NCBI RefSeq assembly: GCF_001895265.1
Contig: NZ_CP016796.1
Coordinates: forward strand, 1,860,001-1,924,000
Direction of reading: 5' to 3'
DNA: 64,000 nucleotides
DNA from: Francisella uliginis
Lineage (GTDB): Bacteria > Pseudomonadota > Gammaproteobacteria > Francisellales > Francisellaceae
Every line of letters begins with the position of its first letter. Position 1 is the stretch's first letter. A program made the position numbers and the translations under genes. Shown here one piece after another: positions 16,975 through 27,360 of this stretch. Under the pieces are notes generated by a model that was not told where the DNA came from, searched no databases, and saw only the letters and a program-made list of their open reading frames with translations.

Positions 16975-18330
16975 CTACTTTACTTTTCTAAATTTAAATA
17001 ATAACCACCCTATCAAAATAAACACAATAGGCCCTAAAATCAACTCAAATTCATATATCGCAATATCATAAAATCCTTTTAGATCTCCAGGTGGCTGAAA
17101 ACTAAAGATAATACCTAAAGAAGTTGATATGAAAACTAAAGCACCTAGAATATATTTATAACTCTTATCCATAAGCTTTATGTAAGCAACTACCAAATAT
17201 AGATAAGGTATAAAATAAAGTACCGTAGCCATAAGTATTAAAGCTTGATACATTAGGTTTACTGATGGTAAGAAATTGGTCAATAAAACTATCAATGTTA
17301 CAAGTATTCCCATAAATATTAAAGCATTTTTAGGTGAATCATGCTTATTAGTTTTATGCAACCACTCAGGAAGTATACCTTTGGGTGTACATTTAAAAAA
17401 CATAACTACTGGAGCTAAAAGCCAGATACTTACTGCAGCAAGCTCTGCAAATGTAAGTAAAAAAGCCATCAACCTTGGGAACCAATCCCAACCAAACCTA
17501 TTACCTATTACTTCAAAGGCCTGCATAAGCCCAGAAGCACTATTTATCGTATCAGGTGAAGCAACTAAGTTTAAAGCAACTGTTCCTAATATATATAGCC
17601 CTAATAAAATAAAAGCTGAAATCATCAGACCATAATATAAATTACGTTTAGCATCTTTTACTGAATTTGCAAAAGTTGGAATAATTTCAATCCCCGCCAT
17701 TGCAAACATAATAATTGTCAAAGTTGATAGGTTATGCCAAACATTATCATGAGGTATTATATTCCCTAGAGAAAAATCTGTAGCACTTTGCCCTACCATT
17801 AAATATGCAATAAAACCTAAAACAATAATCGCAATCGCAGGTAAAAATGAACCTAAAACACCTCCGACATCGACTAGATACTTGTTTGCTTTAAGACCAT
17901 AAAAACTAATAATGGTCACTAACCAAAAAGCAGTTAAAACTACGATTGTAATATAATAGTGATTGCTAACTAAATCAGGCCTACCAATAAAGTATGCAAA
18001 ATTTGTTGCTAAGAAAATAAGTACAGCAGGATAGTAAAATACGGTATTAACCCAATAGAGCCAAGCTACCATAAAACCCGCCTTTTCACCCAAGGCTCTA
18101 ACAGTCCATGAGTAAATACCGCCCTCATCAGGATGTTTTTTAGATAACTGAACTGCGATCACAACAAGTGGCAAGAAAAACATTATCGCACCAAGTATCC
18201 AAAAGAATATTGCCGAAGCTCCTAAACAGGCTGCAACAGGTATCCAGCGAATACCAAAGTTAGCGGTAACTGCCATTATTGTTACATCTTTTAAACCTAA
18301 AACTTTATTATCAGTTGAGACTGAACCCAT
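16975..18330 (-). CDS. APC-family amino-acid permease (antiporter-like)
   Basis: The 451-residue protein has about twelve membrane helices and the motif HPDEGGIYSWTVRALGEKAG (about 65-84) of the glutamate:GABA-antiporter-like subgroup. The first helix region NFGIRWIPVAACLGA is also characteristic. Substrate and direction cannot be set from sequence. It is only distantly similar to the permease at 8056, differing across the loops. It is downstream of groEL on the same strand after a 100-base gap. Confidence 0.83.
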   Translation of the reverse strand: MGSVSTDNKVLGLKDVTIMAVTANFGIRWIPVAACLGASAIFFWILGAIMFFLPLVVIAVQLSKKHPDEGGIYSWTVRALGEKAGFMVAWLYWVNTVFYYPAVLIFLATNFAYFIGRPDLVSNHYYITIVVLTAFWLVTIISFYGLKANKYLVDVGGVLGSFLPAIAIIVLGFIAYLMVGQSATDFSLGNIIPHDNVWHNLSTLTIIMFAMAGIEIIPTFANSVKDAKRNLYYGLMISAFILLGLYILGTVALNLVASPDTINSASGLMQAFEVIGNRFGWDWFPRLMAFLLTFAELAAVSIWLLAPVVMFFKCTPKGILPEWLHKTNKHDSPKNALIFMGILVTLIVLLTNFLPSVNLMYQALILMATVLYFIPYLYLVVAYIKLMDKSYKYILGALVFISTSLGIIFSFQPPGDLKGFYDIAIYEFELILGPIVFILIGWLLFKFRKVK

Positions 18331-18430
18331 AAATAACTCTTATTTTTGTAAATTGAATAAAAGTTATTATAGGTAAATTGAAAAATATTTATATATGAGA
18401 AAGATAATTTATAGAAATATATCGATGATT

Positions 18431-20098
<1,668 letters not shown>

Positions 20099-20119
20099 TT
20101 AATGTTTCAAAACTTGTAT

Positions 20120-20231
20120 GTCATTCTGAACTTGATTCAGAATCTCAATATCTTTAGTCCTAAGTAGTAATTGAGCAAATATCTTGAACAAGATGTTTGC
20201 TAGATTCCGTGGTCAAGCATGACGGAATGAC
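20120..20231. repeat. Palindromic REP-like element between groES and groEL
   Basis: This is the second copy of the GTCAT...ATGAC family. It holds a perfect hairpin ATTCTGAA/TTCAGAAT (20123-20143), a central 12-bp stem with one G-T wobble (AGCAAATATCTT / AAGATGTTTGCT, 20173-20200) and ATTCCGT/ACGGAAT (20204-20228). The ends GTCATTC and GAATGAC pair. In the operon RNA this makes a long structured spacer between the two cistrons. Confidence 0.75.
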
Positions 20232-20255
20232 GTACTACTTTTATAGTATTTTCAA

Positions 20256-20543
20256 TTATCCAATAATACCCATGATATCTTCTTCTCTCATCATAAGAAG
20301 AGTCTCATCACCTGCTTTTACTTCACTACCAGAGTATTTACCAAATAGTACTTTATCACCAACTTTTACATCCATAGGTAGTGTAGTGCCATTTTCTAGC
20401 TTTTTACCATTACCAACAGCTACAACTTCACCTTCACTTGGTTTTTCTTGAGCACTACCAGTTAAGATAATCCCACCTGCAGATTTTGTTTCTTCTTCTG
20501 CACGGCGTACTAATACTCTATCTTGTAATGGACGAATGTTCAT
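20256..20543 (-). CDS. groES: Co-chaperonin GroES (Hsp10)
   Basis: The 95-residue lid protein of the chaperonin has the N-terminal [11 protein letters not shown] strand, the mobile loop [14 protein letters not shown] and the [12 protein letters not shown] segment. AAAGGAG (20560-20554) precedes the ATG. It is the first gene of the operon, with groEL downstream, a sigma-32-like promoter upstream and a stem-loop in the leader. Confidence 0.97.
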   Translation of the reverse strand: MNIRPLQDRVLVRRAEEETKSAGGIILTGSAQEKPSEGEVVAVGNGKKLENGTTLPMDVKVGDKVLFGKYSGSEVKAGDETLLMMREEDIMGIIG

Positions 20544-20600
20544 AACAATCTTACTCCTTTGTTAAATTGACTATTGTTTTTTTAAAGTTTTTGAATTTGT

Positions 20601-20639
20601 CTGCATCTTAGAACAATCTTAAGTTCTAAGTACCTGCAG
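20601..20639 (-). promoter_or_regulatory. Stem-loop in the groESL leader RNA
   Basis: CTTAGAAC (20607-20614) and GTTCTAAG (20623-20630) form a perfect 8-bp inverted repeat around an 8-base loop. Outer CTGCA and TGCAG (20601-20605, 20635-20639) can pair too. With the start site implied by the promoter near 20639, this hairpin would sit at the extreme 5' end of the mRNA. It is not a CIRCE element, since TTAGCACTC/GAGTGCTAA is absent. Confidence 0.55.
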
Positions 20640-20645
20640 TTCTAC

Positions 20646-20673
20646 ATATTGAGTCAAAAGATTCTTTTTCAAG
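20646..20673 (-). promoter_or_regulatory. Sigma-32-type heat-shock promoter of groESL
   Basis: On the minus strand CTTGAAA (20673-20667) is a perfect -35 match. After 13 bases CTCAATAT (20653-20646) fits the CCCCATNT -10 box at six of the seven defined positions. It lies just over 100 bases upstream of the groES start codon, so heat-shock control of the operon is expected. Confidence 0.7.
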
Positions 20674-20733
20674 AAATTTTTCTATTTTTTGTTAAAATTT
20701 AATTAACCACTTAAATATAAGGCCTTACTAAAT

Positions 20734-21618
20734 ATGAAAAAACTTATTTTTATATCAATAACTCTAATATTCTTCTCAGTAAAACTTTTTGCTTTAGATA
20801 TCCAAAGCAAACAGATAGAAGTAAATAAAAATAATATCCACTACTATAAAGTTGACAACTCTAAAAGCAAGCTTAACTTAATCATGCTAACAGGCATTGG
20901 CACTACAGCTAACTTCTGGCCAAAAGACTTTATAAATAAATTGTCTCAAAAATACAACCTTTATATTCTTGATTATCGTGGTATCAATACCGATCAAGAT
21001 AGTTCAAATTTAAGCTACTCTATTAATGATTTAGCTAATGATACAAATGCCTTTATCAAAAAGTTAAACTTAAAAGAAACATATCTTCTAGGGTGGTCAA
21101 TGGGCTCAACAATAGCACTTCAAACAGCTTTTGATAATCCTAAGTCATATAAAAAAATCTTCTTAATATCACCTCCTCTTCCGACAAAAGTCAAAGATGA
21201 TGCCAAATTTAAAAAAGCTCCAAAATTTAAAAATAATGATGATATCTATAACTATGTATTTAATAATAACCTATATCATTATACTCCTAAGAAATTGGAT
21301 AATGAAAAGTCTAGATTTATAAACCCAAATATAAGTACACTTTTCCCTAGCAAAGAAGTTTACGCAAAACAAAAAATTGCTAGAAACAATTGGGTTTCAA
21401 ATAAAACTTCTATTAACAATTTTATTAATATTAAAATTCCTACTGTAATCTTTTTATCAAAAAATGATCAAATAGAACATATTAATAATATTCAAAAAAC
21501 TATTACTTCTGTAAAAAATAAGGATGCTGTAAGCGTAATTTATCTCAATAATTCAGGACATGCTATAGACTGGGATCAATCAACAAAAGTAGCTACAATT
21601 ATTGATATTCTCGCATAA
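20734..21618 (+). CDS. Secreted alpha/beta-fold hydrolase
   Basis: The 294-residue protein has a signal peptide (about 1-20, ending LFALD). Its alpha/beta-hydrolase core has nucleophile elbow GWSMGS (Ser122), a probable acid in LSKNDQIEH and a histidine in NSGHAIDW near the C-terminus. The substrate is not known. It is divergent from groES and convergent, five bases apart, with the MFS exporter. Confidence 0.8.
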   Translation: MKKLIFISITLIFFSVKLFALDIQSKQIEVNKNNIHYYKVDNSKSKLNLIMLTGIGTTANFWPKDFINKLSQKYNLYILDYRGINTDQDSSNLSYSINDLANDTNAFIKKLNLKETYLLGWSMGSTIALQTAFDNPKSYKKIFLISPPLPTKVKDDAKFKKAPKFKNNDDIYNYVFNNNLYHYTPKKLDNEKSRFINPNISTLFPSKEVYAKQKIARNNWVSNKTSINNFINIKIPTVIFLSKNDQIEHINNIQKTITSVKNKDAVSVIYLNNSGHAIDWDQSTKVATIIDILA

Positions 21619-21623
21619 AAGAA

Positions 21624-22811
21624 TTAATCAAGATCTTTTTTCTTAATTTTCAATATAAGCAATAAGAATAGTGCAAAAGATGATGTAATCAGCATTGTTA
21701 AAGCAATAGGTAATGCTGAAGTTGCTGGAAATGACATTGCGATGCCTACAACTATAGCACTTAATGATAACTCCATTGTGCCAAACATTGCCGAAGCTAC
21801 TCCAGCGATTTCAAAAAATGGTTCCATACTTCCGCTAGCACCTGTACCAGCGGCAATAGCACAGCCAAAAGCTGCAAAAAAACAAGGTGCAAAAAACATC
21901 CAAAGACTTAAGCCAAAACCTACATAAGATGCCAAAGAAAGTATTCCCGCAACAAATACACACACAATACCAACTATAGTGGTTTTAAAAACTCCTAAAT
22001 GGTTGACAATAAAGCTAGCAAATACTGCACCTATCAAATAAGCTATACCAGTAAACCCAAACATAATATAGATCTTTGTATAAGGATCTTCTAGGTATGT
22101 AATTATATATGGAATCATTGTAAAGAATATTAAAAATGCTGACATCCCAGATACAGCAGATATTGAATAAGCCCAAAACTGTAAAGATTTAGATACTGTC
22201 CAATATCTATAAATAATATCAAAAGAGAATTTTTTTCTTCTTTCAACAGGTAGACTTTCTTTAACAAAGAATATAATTATCAAAAGCGTCATTATTGATA
22301 AAATAAATAAAAATATAAAGATAGACTGCCAATTAAATAATAATGCTAAAGTCACACCTATTGGAGGTCCTAATATAGGAGACATTGAGACTATCGCATC
22401 AACTAGATTATATACCATTGAGCTTTGCTTCCCCGAAAAAACATCTCGAATAATGACAAAAGCTACTACACTTAACCCACATGCTCCCACAGCTTGAATA
22501 GCTCTTGAGAAAATTAAAAACTTTACTCCAGGAGAAAATATACAAAATAAAGTCCCAATTAAAAATAATATCGCTGACATAAAAATTACTTTATATCGTC
22601 CGATCTGATCAGATAATGGTCCTAAAATTAATTGTCCAACTCCTGAGATTATCAAAAACACTGATATTGTCATCTGAGCCATGGATTGTGTCGTATGTAA
22701 GCTTTTTCCCATAATTGGTAATACTGGGACATATGCTTCCATAGCTAACTCACAACAAAAAATTATAGGTGCTAATATTAAAACTGTTTTTAATGGCGTA
22801 TGTTTCCACAT
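21624..22811 (-). CDS. Bcr/CflA-type MFS drug exporter
   Basis: The 395-residue, twelve-helix protein has the MFS loop motif GPLSDQIGRYKV (about 62-73) and the Bcr/CflA-type region CGLSVVAFVIIRDVF (about 110-124). It probably exports drugs or peptides by proton antiport. Related genes occur at 45945 and 58804 in this window. It is convergent with the alpha/beta hydrolase and divergent from tRNA-Arg. Confidence 0.83.
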   Translation of the reverse strand: MWKHTPLKTVLILAPIIFCCELAMEAYVPVLPIMGKSLHTTQSMAQMTISVFLIISGVGQLILGPLSDQIGRYKVIFMSAILFLIGTLFCIFSPGVKFLIFSRAIQAVGACGLSVVAFVIIRDVFSGKQSSMVYNLVDAIVSMSPILGPPIGVTLALLFNWQSIFIFLFILSIMTLLIIIFFVKESLPVERRKKFSFDIIYRYWTVSKSLQFWAYSISAVSGMSAFLIFFTMIPYIITYLEDPYTKIYIMFGFTGIAYLIGAVFASFIVNHLGVFKTTIVGIVCVFVAGILSLASYVGFGLSLWMFFAPCFFAAFGCAIAAGTGASGSMEPFFEIAGVASAMFGTMELSLSAIVVGIAMSFPATSALPIALTMLITSSFALFLLLILKIKKKDLD

Positions 22812-22989
22812 ATTATAAAATAACCCACTTTAAGAAAATTTGAATATATAAAATATCAAACATTTTTCTTAGAAATACAATTAAAACATTAGTATTTATT
22901 GCAAAATTTAGTGAAACTTCATTATAAATAATAAATACTTTAACTACTTACTAGAGATTTGCCCTTTTTGCTTATATTATATAGATGCT

Positions 22990-23065
22990 GCACCTATAGC
23001 TTAACTGGATAGAGCGTCGCCCTCCGGAGGCGGATGCGGGGGTTCGAGTCCCTCTGGGTGTGCCA
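22990..23065 (+). tRNA. tRNA-Arg (anticodon CCG)
   Basis: The 76 bases fold as a complete cloverleaf with encoded CCA (23063-23065). The anticodon stem TCGCC/GGCGG encloses loop CTCCGGA, giving anticodon CCG for codon CGG. The acceptor arms GCACCTA and TGGGTGT pair with a G-T at position 1:72, and the T-loop is GGTTCGAGTCC. The tRNA borders the aryl-polyene-type cluster. Confidence 0.95.
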
Positions 23066-23066
23066 C

Positions 23067-23095
23067 TCTAATTAATCATACAGTTTCTAATTAAT
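23067..23095. repeat. 10-bp direct repeat upstream of the oxidoreductase gene
   Basis: TCTAATTAAT occurs at 23067-23076 and again at 23086-23095, 19 bases apart. It lies between the tRNA and the first gene of the polyene cluster and could be a regulator site or chance in AT-rich DNA. Confidence 0.3.
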
Positions 23096-23143
23096 ATATA
23101 GTAGTGCTAAAATAATAATGTAAATATATATTTAAAGGCACAA

Positions 23144-24379
23144 ATGCTCAAAAATAATCTAAAAACTACTGTTGCTATAATTGGTGCTGGCCCCTCCGGC
23201 TCTATTGCAGCTGCTTTACTTGTTAAAAAAGGTCATAATGTAATCATTATCGAAAGACAGATATTTCCAAGATTTTCCATAGGTGAAAGTCTCTTGCCTC
23301 AATCTATGCAATATTTTGAAGAAGCTGGCATGCTTGATGTAATTAAACAACAAACAATATTTCAACATAAAAATGGTGCTGCCTTTAACAATAATAATGA
23401 TGCAGTATCCATAGATTTTAACCAAAAATTTACTGCTGGATATGGAGATACTTTTCAGGTCAAAAGGGATCTTTTCGATAAAGCATTAGCCGATAGAAGC
23501 CAAGATCTTGGGGCTAAGATATTCTACAATACAGAGGTTATTGGTATATCTGAACAAATAGATAATGTATTTCTAACTGTTAAAAATTTAGAAACTCAAC
23601 AACAATATATAGTACAAGCTAATTTTATACTTGATGCTAGTGGCTTTGGAAAAGTATTACCTAAACTACTTAACCTTGAAAAACCATCTAATTTTCCTAT
23701 GAGACAATCATATTTTTGTCATATTAAAGATAATATTGATGATAAAAGCTTCGATAGAAATAAAATCCTAATAAGTGTTCATCCAGAGCATCAAGATATT
23801 TGGTATTGGTTAATACCCTTTGCTGATGGCACAGCTTCTCTTGGTGTAGTTGCAAAGCCAGAAAACTTTAACACTAAGCATACTAATACTCAGATTCTAA
23901 AGGATTTTGTAAAACAGATGCCTTATTTAGCAAATCTAACATCAAATTCAACATTCGAATCTGATGTCCAAACGATTAAGGGCTATTCATCAAATGTTTC
24001 TAAACTCTATGGTGATAAATTTGCTCTTCTTGGTAATGCTGCTGAATTTTTAGATCCTGTCTTTTCATCAGGTATCACAATAGCTGTTAAATCTGCATCT
24101 CTAGCAGCTAATCTTCTTGATAACCACTTAAAAGGAGTAAATGTCGATTGGCAAAAAGATTTTGTTGATGAACTATATACAGGAATTAATACTTTTAAAG
24201 AGTTTGTCAATGCTTGGTATGATGGAAGCTTACAAAACATCATATTCTATAAAAATAGTAACGCAAATATAAAAAAACAAATCATAGCAATTTTGGCAGG
24301 CTATGCTTGGGACAAAAACAACCCTTTTGTGAGAAACCCTAAACAAGGAATTAAAGCATTATCAAAACTGTGCTCATAA
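23144..24379 (+). CDS. NAD(P)/FAD-dependent oxidoreductase of the aryl-polyene-type cluster
   Basis: This flavoprotein belongs to the tryptophan-halogenase/geranylgeranyl-reductase-like group. The 411 residues open with GAGPSGS (about 14-20) and the family's RFSIGESLLPQ (about 44-54). FALLGNAAEFLDPVFSSG (about 289-306) forms the second FAD contact. Homologues accompany many aryl polyene and related pigment clusters, where the reaction is uncertain. No halogenase lysine motif was verified. It ends four bases before the opposite-strand gene at 24384. Confidence 0.8.
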   Translation: MLKNNLKTTVAIIGAGPSGSIAAALLVKKGHNVIIIERQIFPRFSIGESLLPQSMQYFEEAGMLDVIKQQTIFQHKNGAAFNNNNDAVSIDFNQKFTAGYGDTFQVKRDLFDKALADRSQDLGAKIFYNTEVIGISEQIDNVFLTVKNLETQQQYIVQANFILDASGFGKVLPKLLNLEKPSNFPMRQSYFCHIKDNIDDKSFDRNKILISVHPEHQDIWYWLIPFADGTASLGVVAKPENFNTKHTNTQILKDFVKQMPYLANLTSNSTFESDVQTIKGYSSNVSKLYGDKFALLGNAAEFLDPVFSSGITIAVKSASLAANLLDNHLKGVNVDWQKDFVDELYTGINTFKEFVNAWYDGSLQNIIFYKNSNANIKKQIIAILAGYAWDKNNPFVRNPKQGIKALSKLCS

Positions 24380-24383
24380 GAAA

Positions 24384-24821
24384 CTATTTTATAACATCAC
24401 CTTTTAATGCCACTCCTGACATCATAAGACCATTTGCACAAACATAAGTTTCATTACTTGATGTTGGATTATTTTTCCAGTTAGATTCAATATTTGCTAC
24501 ACCTTTTCCATCCATAGCTTTAGCCTGCTTCTCAAGATCGATCAATGCTGAGTAAAAAGCCCAATTACATGATTTTTGATAACTTTTTAGAACTCCATTG
24601 GTTCTATTACTAGTATGTATTGTCCCAACAACTGAACTTGTAAGTGGCTTAGAATCTTTGCCAAAATAAAATTTAAAATCACCTAATTGATTTTTTACTT
24701 TTTCTGGCATTAATTTCATAGCACTCTCGATACTCATATTATAAATATCATCTGATGCATAACTTGTTAAAGGTAAGATACAACAGCCAGCTACAACCAA
24801 TGAAACTAAGAATCTCTTCAT
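24384..24821 (-). CDS. Small secreted protein of unknown function in the polyene cluster
   Basis: The 145-residue protein has a signal peptide (about 1-22, ending SYA), a VGTIHTSNRTNG stretch, two or three cysteines and an alternating alpha/beta pattern. Similar short genes beside these clusters are sometimes labelled excinuclease-like, a name that has no support here: no ATPase motifs are present. The role is unknown. It is the last gene of the minus-strand arm, 125 bases after the first ketosynthase. Confidence 0.65.
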   Translation of the reverse strand: MKRFLVSLVVAGCCILPLTSYASDDIYNMSIESAMKLMPEKVKNQLGDFKFYFGKDSKPLTSSVVGTIHTSNRTNGVLKSYQKSCNWAFYSALIDLEKQAKAMDGKGVANIESNWKNNPTSSNETYVCANGLMMSGVALKGDVIK

Positions 24822-24946
24822 ATTTTAATTTCCTTATTAAATTATATACCTAATTTAGATAATAAATATCATATCAAGTTTATAATTAAGAGTGTATTTT
24901 TTTGTAAAAAACTAAGCACGTATATAAGTTATAGTATTAATAAGCT

Positions 24947-26164
24947 TTAGAATTTTTTAAAGATTAAAGATGTATTGACTCCACCAAAAGCAAAATTATT
25001 TGTCATCACATATTCTGTATCAATATGTTGATTATTTACCAGATAATTTAAGCTAGCACATCTGGAATCTACATTTTTTAAGTTTGCATTAGAGATAAAC
25101 ACGCCTCTATTCATCATTTCTATAGTTAATAATGCTTCAAGAGAACCACTAGCACCTAGTGTATGACCAAAGTAACCTTTTAGTGAACTGATATTAACAT
25201 CTCTATTAAAAACTTCACGTGTAGCAATACTCTCAGCAATATCTCCTATTTCAGTTGATGTTCCATGTGCATTAACATAACCAATCATATCTGGTGTGAT
25301 TTGAGCATCTTCTAAAGCAAGATTTAAAGCTATTTGCATCTTTTCAGCTGTTGGTTGTGTAACATGCTGAGCATCGCAGTTTGTACCATAACCAACAACT
25401 TCAGCATAAATTTTTGCCCCTCGCTGTTGTGCATGCTCTAAAGACTCTAATATCAAAGTAGCACCACCCTCACCTATAACAAGACCATCTCTATCTCTAT
25501 CAAAAGGTTTTTGTGCAATGCTTGGTGTATCATTCATCTGACTTGTAGCAAATAATGTATCAAATATAGCCACCTGACTTATACAAAGCTCTTCTGCTCC
25601 ACCAGCAACCATTACATCCTGCATACCATACTTAATGGCCTCATAAGCATATCCTATTGCTTGGCTACTTGAAGTACATGCACTTGATGTTGGAATCAGC
25701 CTACCAGTTAACCCAAAAAACAAGGCAACATTTACTGCACAAGTATGGCTCATACCTTTGATATATGTTGTTGCATTTACGTTACCAATCTTTTTATCAG
25801 TCAGAATCATCAAAAGATCTGACAAAGGCTGCGGGCTACCAGAGCATGATCCATATGCTACTCCAGTTCTACCCTTAGTTAAAATATCTGTCTGATCTAG
25901 TAAACCGGCATCTTCTAGTGCTTGTTCTGTTGCGACCGTTGCTAACTTTGAAACCAACCCCATGCCGCGTACTTTTTTACGTGGATAATTTGGTGTTTTA
26001 AAATTTGTTATAGGAGCAGCAAGTTTAGTATTTAAACCTTGTATATCATCCCAAGGCATTCTTTTAATCGCAGTTTTACCTGCTAACAATGAATCAAAAA
26101 TAGTATCGATATCGTTTCCAAGAGCTGTCACCCCCGACATACCTGTAACAACAACTCTATGCAT
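24947..26164 (-). CDS. Beta-ketoacyl-ACP synthase (FabF-like), polyene cluster
   Basis: This enzyme extends the acyl chain with malonyl-ACP by decarboxylative condensation. The 405 residues carry an intact Cys-His-His triad: Cys163 in SSACTSSSQA, His300 in NAHGTSTEIGD and His334 in FGHTLGASG. It overlaps the ketoreductase gene by one base. In aryl polyene systems such a ketosynthase works with a chain-length factor, as ApeO or ApeR; which one this is remains open. Confidence 0.9.
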   Translation of the reverse strand: MHRVVVTGMSGVTALGNDIDTIFDSLLAGKTAIKRMPWDDIQGLNTKLAAPITNFKTPNYPRKKVRGMGLVSKLATVATEQALEDAGLLDQTDILTKGRTGVAYGSCSGSPQPLSDLLMILTDKKIGNVNATTYIKGMSHTCAVNVALFFGLTGRLIPTSSACTSSSQAIGYAYEAIKYGMQDVMVAGGAEELCISQVAIFDTLFATSQMNDTPSIAQKPFDRDRDGLVIGEGGATLILESLEHAQQRGAKIYAEVVGYGTNCDAQHVTQPTAEKMQIALNLALEDAQITPDMIGYVNAHGTSTEIGDIAESIATREVFNRDVNISSLKGYFGHTLGASGSLEALLTIEMMNRGVFISNANLKNVDSRCASLNYLVNNQHIDTEYVMTNNFAFGGVNTSLIFKKF

Positions 26165-26889
26165 TAAGCAATCCCTCCATTTACAGAAATCACCTGTCTA
26201 GTAATATAAGAAGCAGCATCCGACATTAAATATTCTGCTAGACTTGCAACTTCATCTACCTTACCGGCTCTTTTCATCGGTATATGCTTAATAATTTCAT
26301 CATAATGTTCAATATCATCAGTCATCCCTGTATCAATAAGACCTGGAGCTATACAGTTTACTGTTATTTTTCTTTTAGCTAATTCAACGGCCAAAGCTTT
26401 AGTTGCGCCTATAATACCTGCTTTAGCAGCACTATAGTTAACCTGACCTCTATTACCAACAACACCAGAGACTGAAGCCATAGTAATAATTCTTCCGCCT
26501 TTTCTTAGCTGTATCATTGGCATAATACAAGGTTTCAAAACATTATAAAAACCATCAAGATTAGTATTTATAACATTTGACCACTCATCTTTTGTCATAG
26601 CAGGAAATGCAGTATCAATGCAAAGACCTGCATTATTTACCACTCCATAAAATGCGCCATAATTTTGAATATACTCAGTGATAACTTGCTCTGTTTGCTG
26701 ATTATTAGAAATATCAAAGCTTATGATATCAGCTTGATATCCTTTCTCAAGAATACTATCACGAACACTTTCAGCACTAGCTTTATCTGTATTGTAATGT
26801 ATAGTTATATGTCTATCTTCAGCAGCTAGTTTTAAAGCTATAGCCTTACCAATTCCTTTACTAGCCCCTGTAACTAATACCTTTTTCAT
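26164..26889 (-). CDS. 3-oxoacyl-ACP reductase (FabG-like), polyene cluster
   Basis: This NADPH-dependent SDR reduces the 3-keto group after each condensation, as ApeQ does in aryl polyene assembly. The 241 residues show TGASKGIG (7-14), NNAG (85-88) and the active-site YSAAK (Tyr152, Lys156). It lies within the tightly packed minus-strand block KS-DH-KR-KS, three bases from the dehydratase and overlapping the downstream KS by one base. Confidence 0.9.
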   Translation of the reverse strand: MKKVLVTGASKGIGKAIALKLAAEDRHITIHYNTDKASAESVRDSILEKGYQADIISFDISNNQQTEQVITEYIQNYGAFYGVVNNAGLCIDTAFPAMTKDEWSNVINTNLDGFYNVLKPCIMPMIQLRKGGRIITMASVSGVVGNRGQVNYSAAKAGIIGATKALAVELAKRKITVNCIAPGLIDTGMTDDIEHYDEIIKHIPMKRAGKVDEVASLAEYLMSDAASYITRQVISVNGGIA

Positions 26890-26892
26890 CTT

Positions 26893-27360
26893 TTATATTT
26901 CTCTACTAATAACCTTTTCTACATCTTTATAATTCTGAGGCTGATAGGCATTAATTGTAAGTGATGCAACCTGTTGGCCATCTTGCACTACTTTACAACT
27001 AAATACTCCAGTTCCTTTATCAAGTATAATACATTCAGCAAATATCTCTAGAACACTGCCTAGCTTATAACTCTTAACATCTGTCTTATAACCTCTCACA
27101 CTAAGCAAAAAAGCTATCGAAGGTTCATTGTTTTCACAATCATTTGAACTAAATTTACTAGCTTTACCATAAGAAGCTGCTGTTTGAGCCATTATCTCAA
27201 TCGCAACCCAATGTGGTATACCTCTTAGATCTTTATCAAAAAAGATATTATTCTCATTTATCGTTGTCCGACAGTGAACGGTATCATTCTCAAAACTAAC
27301 AAATTCATCAACAAGCCTCATTGGTGGTTTCTGAGGAATTAATTCAGCAATATTATACAT
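26893..27360 (-). CDS. Hotdog-fold 3-hydroxyacyl-ACP dehydratase (ApeP-like)
   Basis: The 155-residue single-hotdog protein should remove water to form the trans double bond kept in the polyene. The probable catalytic residues are His50 and Glu55 in IPHWVAIEIMAQ. It begins directly after the upstream ketosynthase stop and has an ALSO short start MYNIAELIPQKPPM. A second, different hotdog protein is in the plus-strand arm, as in known clusters with ApeI and ApeP. Confidence 0.82.
   Translation of the reverse strand: MYNIAELIPQKPPMRLVDEFVSFENDTVHCRTTINENNIFFDKDLRGIPHWVAIEIMAQTAASYGKASKFSSNDCENNEPSIAFLLSVRGYKTDVKSYKLGSVLEIFAECIILDKGTGVFSCKVVQDGQQVASLTINAYQPQNYKDVEKVISREI

Noticed and set aside
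20601-20639. CIRCE operator ahead of groES
   Set aside because: The stem sequence does not match TTAGCACTC-N9-GAGTGCTAA, and a sigma-32 promoter explains control.
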